From Candidatus Phycorickettsia trachydisci (GTDB taxonomy: Bacteria > Pseudomonadota > Alphaproteobacteria > Rickettsiales > Rickettsiaceae), in NCBI RefSeq assembly GCF_003015145.1, contig NZ_CP027845.1, forward strand, positions 868,001-932,000: a DNA stretch of 64,000 nt, given 5' to 3'. The notes below the pieces were generated by a model. That model had not been told where the DNA came from and did no database searches. It saw only the letters and a list, made by a program, of their open reading frames with translations. Made by a program: the position numbers and the translations under genes. Below are positions 35,904 through 45,647 of the stretch, in pieces. Each line of letters begins with the position of its first letter. Position 1 is the first letter of the stretch.

Positions 35904-37187
35904 TTATACGGAATAAAGCTTTTTGGCACTCATGCCATCATATTGATTGCCAGAGCGCAACCAAAACAAGACATTGAGCACTAATGCCATCAGGGAGATT
36001 ATACCTACAAAATATAAAATAGGCAACCACGCAATTTGGGTTTTACTATAAAGCCATGTCGAAATCACGGGAGTTGAAGCCGAAATCGTTATTGAGCCCA
36101 AAGCATGGACTAAGCTGAACAATCTTTGCCTTATCACCTTTGGAATAAAAGACTTTAAAAGCGTTAAGCATGGAATATTTACTAGAGGCAACAAAGCACT
36201 TACAGCAAGATATATGGGAATTGAAAGCTTACCATCTTGCACAAAGTAACTTTGCATTATACTCAAAACTCCAATTAGCCCAGCCGAAATAGTTGCTACT
36301 AACCTCGGACTGACACTATCAGCTAAAAATCCCCCTACAATAGATGCTAAAGCATACATTGCGATACCAGCTGAGATATATAACTGCATGGATGAAGAAT
36401 GAATATTACGCAATACCTCAAAATTATAGGTACCAAAAAAGATAAAATTAAAATGATACGTTGCTCCAATTCCTCCAGCTAATATCATACCTAAAAAGGT
36501 GAATGCGATATTTTCTTTTACTATCTTCATCAAGGGCATTTGCTTATAATGCTCATAATTTTCATCCTTCTTAAGTTCTAGATCTAAAGAACTATCCGTA
36601 AATCTATTACGTAAAGTAATAATAGTAATACCAGCAAGACTACCGCAAATAAAAGATAGACGCCAGAAGTTATCCGGCACAAAGTCTAAGGTTGCTAGAA
36701 GTGCAGAAACAGACGCTAAAAACGATCCTCCAACGGCAGATATAGTGACTAGGCTTGAACTCAGATTTTTTCTCTTTGAACTAACACTTTCGTATATATA
36801 AATTCTAATTCCATCAGTGCCGCTTGAAACAAAAGTAACAACGCAAATTCTAAGCAATAAAAGCAGCATAGGAGCCAAAAAGCCTATACTTTCATATGAA
36901 GGCAAAATACCTAAAATAAATGATGCACAAGCTGTAACCATCAGACCAATATTAATTGTAACCTGACGACCGTATATATCCCCTATTCGACCTAAAAATA
37001 TTGATCCTAAAGGCTTCATCAAAACAGCTAAATACATCATTAAATAAGTTTTGAGCAAAACCGTTAGTGAGTCATGAACGGGTAAGAAATTTTTAGCAAT
37101 TTTTGCCGCTAAAAAGCCAAATAAATGGTAATCGTAGTATTGTACTAATGCGCTCAAAGCAGCTATGATCAAACTTGCTTTGTTCAT
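35904..37187 (-). CDS. MFS transporter, ProP/MHS-like
   Basis: Major facilitator with twelve predicted transmembrane helices, 427 residues from the ATG at 37187 (an upstream in-frame start at 37220 is less likely). YYDYHLFGFLA in helix 1 and GRIGDIYGRQ between helices 2 and 3 match the metabolite:H+ symporter group to which the multiple ProP-like carriers of Rickettsia belong. Those take up proline, betaine or similar solutes. The conserved acidic residue of helix 1 is present (YYDY). Exact substrate cannot be read. Confidence 0.85.
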   Translation of the reverse strand: MNKASLIIAALSALVQYYDYHLFGFLAAKIAKNFLPVHDSLTVLLKTYLMMYLAVLMKPLGSIFLGRIGDIYGRQVTINIGLMVTACASFILGILPSYESIGFLAPMLLLLLRICVVTFVSSGTDGIRIYIYESVSSKRKNLSSSLVTISAVGGSFLASVSALLATLDFVPDNFWRLSFICGSLAGITIITLRNRFTDSSLDLELKKDENYEHYKQMPLMKIVKENIAFTFLGMILAGGIGATYHFNFIFFGTYNFEVLRNIHSSSMQLYISAGIAMYALASIVGGFLADSVSPRLVATISAGLIGVLSIMQSYFVQDGKLSIPIYLAVSALLPLVNIPCLTLLKSFIPKVIRQRLFSLVHALGSITISASTPVISTWLYSKTQIAWLPILYFVGIISLMALVLNVLFWLRSGNQYDGMSAKKLYSV

Positions 37188-37472
37188 AAATTTATAACTT
37201 AAAATTAAAAGACCTAACAATTATATTCGATTTTCTTTAAACAATCAAATAGGTCTTTAATTTTATCTAGTCCAGTGCTTCAGCTTAGTATAGGATAATC
37301 AAGAAGCAATAATACCGGAATCTAATTGAGAATTTTATGACAACATTAAACGCTTGTAAAACCTATTAAATATAATTTAATAGCTTTACTGTCAATTAAT
37401 TTATATTAGGCATTATATTGATTGACCTTGATCTTTATAGCAGAAATATTTTAAAATGTAGTAATAAATATC

Positions 37473-38378
37473 CTAAAACCAGAGCTTATCGTTATAAGTC
37501 AAATGCTCTTTTAGTTCAGAAATAATACTCTCACCTAAATTGATTGAAAGATATTTTTTATACCACGGAGCCTTAGGTTTTATGTGTTGCACTTGGATAT
37601 CTGATCCAAATTTCTTATTGATAAAGTTATACAAGTTATCTATGCCGTCAATAAGCCCATAATCTAAAGCTGTCTTGCCCGCCCAAAACTCGCCCGTAAA
37701 AAGTATACTATCGCTTTGGGTAAGCTTGTCTTTTCTACGACCTTTAACGTAAGAAACAAAATGATCATAGATTTGATTCTGTAACTTTTTAATTAATTTA
37801 ACATCATCAGCTTTTTCTGGTAAAAATGGATCCAGAATAGATTTTTTAGTGCCTTGAGTATAAATTCTGCGCTCTAAGCCTAATTTTTCCATCACCTTAT
37901 GTAGCCCAAATCCTGTATATATAACGCCTATTGATCCTATAATTGAGCTCTCAGATGCATATATTTCTTCTCCTGCGCAAGCAAGCCAATATCCACCAGA
38001 TGCAGCCATATCTTCAACAAAACTGTATACAGGAACCTTCTTTTCCGCAGAAAGCTGTATAATTCTTGCTGCAATCAACTCAGCTTGAACTGGCATACCC
38101 CCAGGTGAGCTGATGGCAAGGCATACAGCTTTTAAATTTTGGGGCTCAAAAGCTTTTTCGATTAATTCATTTAATCCATCTAACGTTAGGCCAGACTTAG
38201 ACATAGAACCTTTACCAATAGCACCATCAAGCCGTAAAATGCTAACAGTTTTTTGCTTTTTTTTACTAAATAAACCAAAAGGCCAACAAGAAGAAAGACA
38301 CTGTAATAGTTTGTTCTGTGGCTGTTTGATGGCGCTTGATGCTACCATTTTATAATTGCGCTTTATGGCTGTTTTCAT
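37473..38378 (-). CDS. sppA: Signal peptide peptidase SppA-like (S49) protease
   Basis: 301-residue serine protease of family S49, short single-domain type (about half the length of E. coli SppA). SSPGGMPVQAELIAARI forms the oxyanion region, the Lys base would be in the MAASGGYWLACAGEEIYA region and the nucleophile Ser in SSIIGSIGVI. An N-terminal hydrophobic piece is weak, so it may be peripheral rather than membrane-spanning. Such enzymes cleave leftover signal peptides in the membrane. It starts 4 bases after the thioredoxin-like gene and ends the minus-strand run. Confidence 0.9.
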   Translation of the reverse strand: MKTAIKRNYKMVASSAIKQPQNKLLQCLSSCWPFGLFSKKKQKTVSILRLDGAIGKGSMSKSGLTLDGLNELIEKAFEPQNLKAVCLAISSPGGMPVQAELIAARIIQLSAEKKVPVYSFVEDMAASGGYWLACAGEEIYASESSIIGSIGVIYTGFGLHKVMEKLGLERRIYTQGTKKSILDPFLPEKADDVKLIKKLQNQIYDHFVSYVKGRRKDKLTQSDSILFTGEFWAGKTALDYGLIDGIDNLYNFINKKFGSDIQVQHIKPKAPWYKKYLSINLGESIISELKEHLTYNDKLWF

Positions 38379-38382
38379 ATAT

Positions 38383-38949
38383 TTATTTTTTCTTTTTTAT
38401 AGGACGGTCCAACAATTTTGAGGTATTATTTGGCATCACATGATTACCTGGAATATGATCTAATATCATCTCTCTAACTTTTTCATCACTCCACTTCGTT
38501 TGACCCTCAATTTCTAATATTATTTTCTTATTATTATCTATTAGGAATGTATAAGGCAAGTTAGAGATACCTAAAGTATGAAAAAGTTTAAATTTATAAT
38601 CATGGAATATATTTAGATGTCTAATATTGTTATCACGATAAAATTTCTTTACTACTTTAATTCCTTGATAGTCTTCTGAAATAGCCAAGATTTCAATTGG
38701 AAGCTTACGAAAATCTTTTTTTAGCAAGTCGAAATCTTTCATATCTTGCTTGCAATGCATACACCAGGACGCCCAAAACATTACAAGCATAGTTTTATCC
38801 TCTATTTGATCTAAGTAGTATTTATCACCATCAACATCAAACACCGGAGTCTCATCCGGCCAATATATCACTTTATCGTGCTTAATTATTTTCCCTTCAA
38901 GCGCAAATGAAAAATTAAAAAAAAGTAAAAAAAGTAAATAATATCTCAT
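38383..38949 (-). CDS. TlpA-like periplasmic thioredoxin
   Basis: 188-residue protein with an N-terminal signal peptide (about 1-17, FSFALEG) and a thioredoxin fold of the TlpA/ResA type: MLVMFWASWCMHCKQDM carries the redox CxxC pair (Cys63 and Cys66 approx.), and LPYTFLIDNN has the cis-proline. TlpA proteins reduce periplasmic disulfides, often for cytochrome c or oxidase assembly. The C-terminus is Lys-rich. It lies 36 bases after tsaC and 4 before sppA. Confidence 0.88.
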   Translation of the reverse strand: MRYYLLFLLFFNFSFALEGKIIKHDKVIYWPDETPVFDVDGDKYYLDQIEDKTMLVMFWASWCMHCKQDMKDFDLLKKDFRKLPIEILAISEDYQGIKVVKKFYRDNNIRHLNIFHDYKFKLFHTLGISNLPYTFLIDNNKKIILEIEGQTKWSDEKVREMILDHIPGNHVMPNNTSKLLDRPIKKKK

Positions 38950-38985
38950 ATAAGCTATTATAGGCGAATATCATACTTCTACAAG

Positions 38986-39933
38986 CTATTTCTTAGACGC
39001 AGCCTTAAACAAACGATCGTTAATTGCAATTCCTATCCCTACGTATGGAATCTTTGCAACGGCTATACCTTTTAAGCCCTTTTGAATAACTTGTCTATCA
39101 GCTTCTCTTAAAAGTGCATATAAATTATGAGCCGCTTCTTCTAAGTTGCCCGATTTGCTCAAACTAAAATTAGAAGTAAAATGATTATTAAAATCTAACC
39201 CCACTTCATCATTTTTTAGTTTTGCCGCATTAAGACGAAGTTTTGAAACTGGACTATAGTGAGCAAGAAGCATACCTGGAGCTTTTGGCGCATCATTATC
39301 TTGACAACAAGTTTCTGGCCAGATGCCACAAACCTCCTGAATGTCTGGTGGCAATATAACACCGCTACGCAGGATCGTAAGCTTTCCTGTTGTATCAATG
39401 ATTGTAGACTCTAGTCCACAATATTGACTTGCTTCATCTGAGGATAAGACATACAAATCTTTATCTGTAAAATCATTTAATACATGCTGAGGCGAAGTAG
39501 AAGTGACGTATCCAGAGAGGTTTGCACTTGGTGCTGCAATAGGAATATTAGCTAGTTTTAAAAGCTCACTTGTAATTGGATGAGCCGACACTCTTATTGC
39601 AATAGTATCCAAACCAGCTGTGACATTAGATGCAATATTAGCAGTTTGTTTCAGTTTTACTACGAGAGTTAAAGGACCAGGCCAAAATTTTTCAGCTAGT
39701 TTAATGGCTATGTCAGAAAATTCTCCTATTAGTTTAGCCTGATTTAAATCTGCAACATGGACGATCAGCGGATTAAAAGAAGGACGCCCTTTAAGCTGAT
39801 ATATTCTATTGCACGCATCAAAGGATAATGCACTTGCCCCAAGACCACAAACTGTTTCCGTTGGAAAGGCAACAACTTGCCCCTGCTGCAAAGCTTTTGC
39901 CGCAAGATGCAAGTCATTTATTAGTTTAGCCAT
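38986..39933 (-). CDS. tsaC: L-threonylcarbamoyladenylate synthase (Sua5 type)
   Basis: Makes threonylcarbamoyl-AMP for the t6A37 modification of ANN-decoding tRNAs. The YrdC domain (about 1-195) has VVAFPTETVCGLGASA, the KGRPSFNPLIVHV segment and PIAAPSANLSGYVTSTS. The C-terminal Sua5 domain of about 100 residues marks the long form; its start is the PGMLLAHYSP linker. Length 315 fits Sua5. Its start overlaps the pnp stop by one base, so it is coupled to pnp. Confidence 0.94.
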   Translation of the reverse strand: MAKLINDLHLAAKALQQGQVVAFPTETVCGLGASALSFDACNRIYQLKGRPSFNPLIVHVADLNQAKLIGEFSDIAIKLAEKFWPGPLTLVVKLKQTANIASNVTAGLDTIAIRVSAHPITSELLKLANIPIAAPSANLSGYVTSTSPQHVLNDFTDKDLYVLSSDEASQYCGLESTIIDTTGKLTILRSGVILPPDIQEVCGIWPETCCQDNDAPKAPGMLLAHYSPVSKLRLNAAKLKNDEVGLDFNNHFTSNFSLSKSGNLEEAAHNLYALLREADRQVIQKGLKGIAVAKIPYVGIGIAINDRLFKAASKK

Positions 39934-42137
39934 TAATTAAAATACTTTCGTTGCGAAACAACTTGATTTGATTCTTCGTTATTTTTTTTACGCTCTGGTC
40001 TAGCTTTACGTTCGTTATTATTACGCTCGTTATTTTTATTAACATGCTCATTATTCTGGGCAGGTTCTATGTTTTCATCATGTTTGAGGTTAATTTTATA
40101 TCTTTTTTTAGAGTCATAACCAATGAACTTAACCTGAACCTTGTTACCAATGAAAAAGACTTGATTAAATTTTTCTTTCACCGAAGTTGGCAAATCATTA
40201 ATGTGCAATAAGCTCTCCTTATTACCGTTGAACTTAACAATTGCTCCTATTTCTAGTAACTTGATCACTTCTGCGTCATAAACTGATCCAATTTCTGGTT
40301 CTGTACCTAAAGCAAGCACCCAGTCTATTGCTTTTTGAGCTGCAGCGAGCGTAGGACCAGCAACCTCCACATTACCGTCTTCAAATACCTTAATTTTCGC
40401 ACCTGTGGTTTCACAAATCTCTTTAATCACCTTACCACCAGCACCTAAAACTTCCTTAATCTTATCTTTCAAGATCTTAATCATCTTAATCGTCGGAGCG
40501 TATGGACTAACATCTTCCCTATGTCCAGAGATGGCTTTATTCATTATAGATAAGATGTGGTTAATACCTTTGCGCGCTTGATTTAAGGCTTGCTCCATCA
40601 AACCTTCATCTATTCCTTTAATTTTAATATCCATTTGGAGAGCCGTAATACCATCTTTGGTACCTGCAACCTTAAAATCCATATCACCTAAGAAATCTTC
40701 ATCAGCCATTATGTCAGATAAGATCTTAAATTCTTTTTCTTCTTTCACCAATCCCATAGCAATACCAGCTACAGGATTTTTAAGCGGCACGCCTGCATCC
40801 ATTAATGATAGACTTACTCCACAAACAGTTGCCATTGAGGTTGATCCATTAGAAGATGTAATCTCAGACACGCTTCTTATAGTGTATGGGAAACTATCTT
40901 TTGTTGGTAGAACTGGGTTAATAGCTTTCCAAGCTAAACGACCATGACCAATTTCTCTTCTACCAGCTGCTTTTGGAGAAGATGTTTCATTAACTGAGTA
41001 TGGGGGAAAAATGTAATGCAATAAAAAATGCTCTTTAGTATCTGAGTCTAAATTTTCAACCCACTGCTCATCTTGAGAAGAGCCAAGAGTTGTCACAGCC
41101 AAAGCTTGCGTCTCACCTCTTGTAAATAGCGCAGATCCATGAGTTTTATGTAACAAACCTACCTCGCACTCGATGCGCCTAATTTCCTCACAATGGCGAC
41201 CATCCAAACGCTTATCTTTAAGTATCAAGCTTCTAACTATTTCAGCCTTAACATTTTCATAAGCAAGATATATAAAATTTGTAGAATGCTTTTCTGATAA
41301 TGCTTCTGTTACTTCTGCATATACTTTCTTGCTTGCTTCATCTCTATCTTGTTTAGCCGAATTCTTTAACGCTTCCTTGATTTTATCGAAAAAGGCTTCT
41401 TTAATATCAGCCTCAACGTGCGACACGGTTGCATAATTCATCGCAATCTTATCTTTAGCTGCCGCTTCTTGCAATGCTTTAATCAGGTTAATCACCGAAA
41501 TTATAGACTTATGCCCAAATTCTATTCCTTTAAGTATTACCTCATTTGATAATTCAGCACTTTCAGACTCAACCATTGTGATTGAAGAGTCTGTAGCAGC
41601 TAATACTAAATCTAGCTTACTGTTTTGTCTTTGCTCAGCACTTGGATTTAAAATAAATTCATCGTCTATTAATCCAACTCTTGCCGCACCCAAAACTTCA
41701 CCTAAATCAAGACCAGAAGTTGCAAGTGCTGCAAAAGCACTGATTAAAGCCACAACGTCAGGACTATGATCGGGGTCATAGGAAAGTACGGTTGAAATTA
41801 CCTGTATTTCATTAAAATATCCATCACTAAAAAGAGGTCTGATAGATCTATCAATGAGACGGCTAGTTAATATTTCCTTGTCAGAAGGCTTACCTTCCCT
41901 TTTGGTAAAACCTCCCGGAATTTTACCTCCAGCAAAAGCCATTTCGCGATAGTGCACAGACAAAGGAAGGAAAGTTATATCTGGTTTAGGCTCAGGATTA
42001 ATAGATACAACAGATAGAACTTGCGTTTTTCCTAATTGAGCTAAAACGGATCCATTTGCTTGTCTGGCAATCTTACCAGTTTTAAGGATTAACTTATCAC
42101 CACAATAGTCAATCTCTTTAATGATTTCTTTAAACAT
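39933..42137 (-). CDS. pnp: Polyribonucleotide nucleotidyltransferase
   Basis: Phosphorolytic 3'-5' exoribonuclease and degradosome component; 734 residues. Two RNase PH-like domains flank a helical linker: KIARQANGSVLAQLGKTQVL and FFAGGKIPGGFTKREG-type segments in the first, and RREIGHGRLAWKAI with ITSSNGSTSMATVCG in the second. A KH domain (IKEVLGAGGKVIKEIC, about 570-600) and an S1 domain (IGSVYDAEVIKLLEIGAIVKF, about 625-690) follow. The Asn/Glu/Lys/Arg-rich tail of about 45 residues is low-complexity and lineage-specific. It follows rpsO by 29 bases, as in most bacteria. Confidence 0.97.
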   Translation of the reverse strand: MFKEIIKEIDYCGDKLILKTGKIARQANGSVLAQLGKTQVLSVVSINPEPKPDITFLPLSVHYREMAFAGGKIPGGFTKREGKPSDKEILTSRLIDRSIRPLFSDGYFNEIQVISTVLSYDPDHSPDVVALISAFAALATSGLDLGEVLGAARVGLIDDEFILNPSAEQRQNSKLDLVLAATDSSITMVESESAELSNEVILKGIEFGHKSIISVINLIKALQEAAAKDKIAMNYATVSHVEADIKEAFFDKIKEALKNSAKQDRDEASKKVYAEVTEALSEKHSTNFIYLAYENVKAEIVRSLILKDKRLDGRHCEEIRRIECEVGLLHKTHGSALFTRGETQALAVTTLGSSQDEQWVENLDSDTKEHFLLHYIFPPYSVNETSSPKAAGRREIGHGRLAWKAINPVLPTKDSFPYTIRSVSEITSSNGSTSMATVCGVSLSLMDAGVPLKNPVAGIAMGLVKEEKEFKILSDIMADEDFLGDMDFKVAGTKDGITALQMDIKIKGIDEGLMEQALNQARKGINHILSIMNKAISGHREDVSPYAPTIKMIKILKDKIKEVLGAGGKVIKEICETTGAKIKVFEDGNVEVAGPTLAAAQKAIDWVLALGTEPEIGSVYDAEVIKLLEIGAIVKFNGNKESLLHINDLPTSVKEKFNQVFFIGNKVQVKFIGYDSKKRYKINLKHDENIEPAQNNEHVNKNNERNNNERKARPERKKNNEESNQVVSQRKYFN

Positions 42138-42166
42138 AAAAATTATTTATTGATTTGGGAAAAAAC

Positions 42167-42436
42167 TTATCTTTTAAGTCCTAATTTTGCTATTAAACTA
42201 TTGTAGCGATCTACGGCTTTATCTTTCAGATAATTTAGTAGTCTTCTTCTCTTACCTACAAGCTTAATTAGCCCCCTTGTTGATGAGAAATCTTTTTTGC
42301 GGTCTTTTACATGCGCAGTAAGATTATGAATCCTTTCAGTTAAAACACTTACCTGCACTTCTACAGAACCTGTATCATTGTTAGATACAGCAAATTCATT
42401 AATTAATTCTTTTTTTCTTTCAGCTGTTATCGACAT
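42167..42436 (-). CDS. rpsO: 30S ribosomal protein S15
   Basis: 89-residue four-helix protein that binds the central domain of 16S r[28 protein letters not shown], HxKD-like [27 protein letters not shown] are diagnostic. It starts 17 bases inside the end of truB, an unusually long overlap that would couple their translation. truB-rpsO-pnp is the widely conserved order. Confidence 0.96.
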   Translation of the reverse strand: MSITAERKKELINEFAVSNNDTGSVEVQVSVLTERIHNLTAHVKDRKKDFSSTRGLIKLVGKRRRLLNYLKDKAVDRYNSLIAKLGLKR

Positions 42437-43328
42437 TCTTATTTATCAAATTAAAATTACAAAAAATATGGTATATGCCATTTTTTATTTGGCCAATACT
42501 AACTATGCGCCTATTATACGCAAGCCACAGCAAGTCCAAATCAGGCATATTTAAGTATAGCTGCTTGCCTTGCAAAACATTTCTTGCCTCTTGCAACGTT
42601 ACGCTTATGCTTGGAATATGAGAAATTAAGCTTTCTGTTTCCAAAAATTTTATTTTGCTCAAGGCATCTTTTTGCTCCAAAGCACTAAAAGGAATTGAAT
42701 CCTTTATTGCTAGATGCAATACTTTTATCCGCTTTAATTCTATCACAAAACCTAAAGTTTGCAAACTAGATGATATATCTTCAGCCAAAGTTCTTACATA
42801 ACTACCTTTCGAGCATTCCACTTCATAAGTCGCTGCACGTTTATCTAAATCACAATCTATGAGCTTTAAATCAAAAATTTCAACTAATTTACTTCGCTCA
42901 GGAACTTCTAAACCTTGACGTGCAAGTAAATAAAAAGGTTTACCTTTAAGTTTTGCAGCAGAATATGTCGGAATACGCTGCATATATTTTCCTATAAATT
43001 TACTTGCTACTTTTTCCAATACATCTCTAGTAGCAGGAAAATTAGAAGTAGTCTCAATAACTTCGCCTTCTTTATCTGCAGTATCAGTTTTGGCGCCAAA
43101 CTGAATGGTAAAAATATACGTTTTCTTGCTGCCTGTAACGTAATTACTAAGCTTTGTAGCTTCATCTATAGCTATGGGAAGAACGCCACTTGCAGCAGGA
43201 TCTAATGTACCGCAATGTCCAACTTTAACTTTTACTCCTCCCTCAAGTAGTAATTTTTTAACTCGGCGCACAACATAAGCAGAACTGACTCCTAAAGGCT
43301 TATCAATATTCAACCAGCCATCAAGCAT
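42420..43328 (-). CDS. truB: tRNA pseudouridine(55) synthase
   Basis: 302-residue enzyme that makes pseudouridine 55 in the T-loop of tRNAs. It begins [23 protein letters not shown] and has the catalytic aspartate in [16 protein letters not shown] (about 38-53), then [19 protein letters not shown] and [14 protein letters not shown]. The ATG at 43328 is favoured by the family's N-terminus and an AAGAAA just upstream; an in-frame start 15 bases further up exists. It overlaps lpxI by 8 bases. Confidence 0.95.
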   Translation of the reverse strand: MLDGWLNIDKPLGVSSAYVVRRVKKLLLEGGVKVKVGHCGTLDPAASGVLPIAIDEATKLSNYVTGSKKTYIFTIQFGAKTDTADKEGEVIETTSNFPATRDVLEKVASKFIGKYMQRIPTYSAAKLKGKPFYLLARQGLEVPERSKLVEIFDLKLIDCDLDKRAATYEVECSKGSYVRTLAEDISSSLQTLGFVIELKRIKVLHLAIKDSIPFSALEQKDALSKIKFLETESLISHIPSISVTLQEARNVLQGKQLYLNMPDLDLLWLAYNRRIVSIGQIKNGIYHIFCNFNLINKNVDNS

Positions 43329-44124
43329 TTTCTTTAAAAACAAACATATTTGCCTGATTAGCTAAATCTTGCATTTTATCAGCCTCTAAAATAATCACCT
43401 TATCTCTGCCAATCGCTATACCTTTTAATCCAGCTGCAATAGCATTTTCTAGCGTAGTAGGGCCGATTGTAGGTATATCTAATTTAGAATTTTGAGTAGA
43501 CTTAAATGCTTTCACCAAAACTCCAGATGGCGCATCATGGCGTTTGAGATTCTGAGTCCTTAGTATTAGCTCATCAGTACCTTCTGCTCCTTCAATACCA
43601 AGGATATAACCATTTTCTACAATCACCGACTGACCTATATCAAAGACACTTATTGCTTCAAGCACTTCTAAACCTAGCTTAATATCCTCTAAATCATTCT
43701 TAGATGGCTTAGCTTTGGTATTAATATCCTGTGAACCTAAAAGATCTAAAGGCGATATGACTTTAAAATTATATTCTTCAACAAACTTCATAATAATATT
43801 AAGCAGTTTGTCGTCTCCTAAAACTTTATTTATAGCAATTTTTGCAAGCAACTTACTTCCTAAACTATCAACATATAAGCTACTCCACTTAAGCCTGGTT
43901 ACCTTTCCCGCAAATACGACTTCCTTTACGTTATTTTCTTGCAAAAACTGAATGATTTTTTTAACCTGCCCTATTTTGAGTTGAGCAGAATTGTAATCTT
44001 GGAAATCATCGACAGATGCAAATCCATCTAACGCAATAACGCTAACTTCTCTGCCTTGTTTTGCTGCATTTGTAGCAAGTATTTGTGGTAAATTACCCCC
44101 TCCAGCTAAAATACCAATACTCAT
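43321..44124 (-). CDS. lpxI: UDP-2,3-diacylglucosamine diphosphatase LpxI
   Basis: Lipid A enzyme found in many alphaproteobacteria in place of LpxH; it splits UDP-2,3-diacylglucosamine to lipid X. 267 residues of the former DUF1009 family: IGILAGGGNLPQILATNAAKQGREV at the start, EVVFAGKVTRLKW, GILGIEGAEGTDELI and VLVKAFKSTQNSKLDIPTIGPTTLENAIAAGLKGIAI. It lies between fabZ (2 bases) and truB. In many relatives lpxA separates fabZ and lpxI; here lpxA is not in the cluster. Confidence 0.93.
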   Translation of the reverse strand: MSIGILAGGGNLPQILATNAAKQGREVSVIALDGFASVDDFQDYNSAQLKIGQVKKIIQFLQENNVKEVVFAGKVTRLKWSSLYVDSLGSKLLAKIAINKVLGDDKLLNIIMKFVEEYNFKVISPLDLLGSQDINTKAKPSKNDLEDIKLGLEVLEAISVFDIGQSVIVENGYILGIEGAEGTDELILRTQNLKRHDAPSGVLVKAFKSTQNSKLDIPTIGPTTLENAIAAGLKGIAIGRDKVIILEADKMQDLANQANMFVFKENA

Positions 44125-44126
44125 CT

Positions 44127-44570
44127 TTAAGAATTAGTCTTAATCGCAGCCATCAAAGAACTCTCTGCTGCCAACTCCTCTCCAACTTTAGCGCTGCCAG
44201 CTGCAATCCAAATGCTCCCCTTTTTTTGCACAATGCTAACATCAATAGTTAACACATCCCCAGGAACAACAACACGTCTAAAACGCGCCTTATCAATACC
44301 TGCAAGATAAGGAATTGAATTTTCGGCCGAAAGATCCAAGCTTTTAGCAACTAGCATTGCAGCAGCTTGCGCCATTGCTTCGATTATAAGAACCCCGGGC
44401 ATAGTTGGTTTACCGGGAAAATGTCCCTGAAAAAATTGCTCATTAATTGTGATGTTCTTAATAGCTACTATGTTCTTTGATTTTTCTAAACTAGTAATTT
44501 TATCTATCAAAACAAAAGGATACCTGTGAGGCAAAACCTTTAATATTTCAGTAATATCAATATTTTCCAT
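44127..44570 (-). CDS. fabZ: 3-hydroxyacyl-ACP dehydratase FabZ
   Basis: 147-residue hot-dog fold dehydratase of fatty acid synthesis. LPHRYPFVLIDKI, the catalytic His in GHFPGKPTMPGVL and the catalytic Glu in IEAMAQAAAML are all in place. It follows lpxD by 2 bases, the classic pairing that balances fatty acid and lipid A synthesis. Confidence 0.96.
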   Translation of the reverse strand: MENIDITEILKVLPHRYPFVLIDKITSLEKSKNIVAIKNITINEQFFQGHFPGKPTMPGVLIIEAMAQAAAMLVAKSLDLSAENSIPYLAGIDKARFRRVVVPGDVLTIDVSIVQKKGSIWIAAGSAKVGEELAAESSLMAAIKTNS

Positions 44571-44572
44571 AA

Positions 44573-45592
44573 TTAGCTAATATCTTTATCTTTTATAATT
44601 TTTTGCAAAATTACTGTTTGTTTGTGCCAATCTTTAATTGGTATAGCAGGGTATCCTCCAACCGCTTGCGCATTTTCGGTAATATCACGAATTACCCCTG
44701 ATTTTGCAGCCACTTGTACTCCATCAGCAATTTTTAAATGTCCAGAAATCCCAGCTTGTCCTCCGAGACTACAATATTTCCCCAAAGAGGTACTACCAGC
44801 AATACCAGATTGCCCAACAACAACACATCCATATCCCAAAGATACATTATGCCCTACCAAAGCCAAGTGAGATATTTTACACATATCACTAATTATTGTA
44901 TCACTTATAGAACCTCTTTCAACTACACTATTTGCTCCAATTTCTACATCATCTCCTATAATAACCCTTCCGATATGAAATATTTTCTTATGCTTCCCAT
45001 CAGCAGTAGCTATTCCAAACCCCTCACGTCCAATACATGCTCCAGGAAAAATAATCGCTCTCTTGCCGATAATGCTGTGCGAGATATAACAATTTGCACC
45101 TATGTGAGAATTCTCTCCTATAACAGAGCCTATTCGAATTACACTCCACGAATCAATTATGCAATTATCCCCTATCTCAACGTTATCCTCTATAATTACG
45201 TTATGTCCAATGCGACAATTTCCTCCTATCTTAGCTTTACTTGATACATTTTCTTTACTACTAGAAACCAAGTCTTTATGAAACATCTTAATAACCTCCG
45301 AAAAAGCATAATAAGGGTTAGTTGTTTCTATCAATAAAGTGTGTGTTAGATCTTTATCTTGAACTAGATTAGTGATACAGCAAGAAGCTTTGGTGTTTAG
45401 AAAGGCATCCTTATATTTACTTTGAGCAAAAATTGAAACATCTCCCTCTCCAGCATTTTCCAAAGAAGCAACCCCTTTAATTATTATAGATGATGAGTCT
45501 TGAATTTGGTGCTTAACTACTCCTCCAAGTTGGTTTAATACGTATTCAAGACTAAACGGACCTAAAGTCTCATAAAATCTAGAGTCTGCCAT
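44573..45592 (-). CDS. lpxD: UDP-3-O-acylglucosamine N-acyltransferase
   Basis: 339-residue acyltransferase that adds the N-linked 3-hydroxyacyl chain to lipid A precursor. The N-terminal uridine-binding domain (about 1-100) is followed by a left-handed beta-helix of hexapeptide repeats (about 105-310) with the catalytic-His segment LALVGHNVSLGYGCVVVGQSGIAG. A short helical C-terminal end (VGGYPAIPIKDWHKQTVILQKI) packs against the trimer. First gene of the lpxD-fabZ-lpxI-truB-rpsO-pnp run. Confidence 0.95.
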   Translation of the reverse strand: MADSRFYETLGPFSLEYVLNQLGGVVKHQIQDSSSIIIKGVASLENAGEGDVSIFAQSKYKDAFLNTKASCCITNLVQDKDLTHTLLIETTNPYYAFSEVIKMFHKDLVSSSKENVSSKAKIGGNCRIGHNVIIEDNVEIGDNCIIDSWSVIRIGSVIGENSHIGANCYISHSIIGKRAIIFPGACIGREGFGIATADGKHKKIFHIGRVIIGDDVEIGANSVVERGSISDTIISDMCKISHLALVGHNVSLGYGCVVVGQSGIAGSTSLGKYCSLGGQAGISGHLKIADGVQVAAKSGVIRDITENAQAVGGYPAIPIKDWHKQTVILQKIIKDKDIS

Positions 45593-45609
45593 ATAAAAAA
45601 TAATATAGT

Positions 45610-45639
45610 TACTTCCTTACTTTTTAAGGTAAGGAAGTT
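45610..45639 (-). terminator. Hairpin terminator after the PPIase gene
   Basis: An 11-bp perfect stem (around ACTTCCTTAC/GTAAGGAAGT, 45610-45620 with 45629-45639, loop 8) starts 8 bases after the PPIase stop and is followed on the minus strand by a T-rich run. It separates the PPIase transcript from lpxD. Confidence 0.75.
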
Positions 45640-45647
45640 ATAAAAAG

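Noticed and set aside
44738-45244. 168-codon open frame on the plus strand
   Set aside because: It lies antisense to lpxD and has a Ser/Thr/Tyr/Asn-rich translation that mirrors the hexapeptide repeats; no ribosome binding site.
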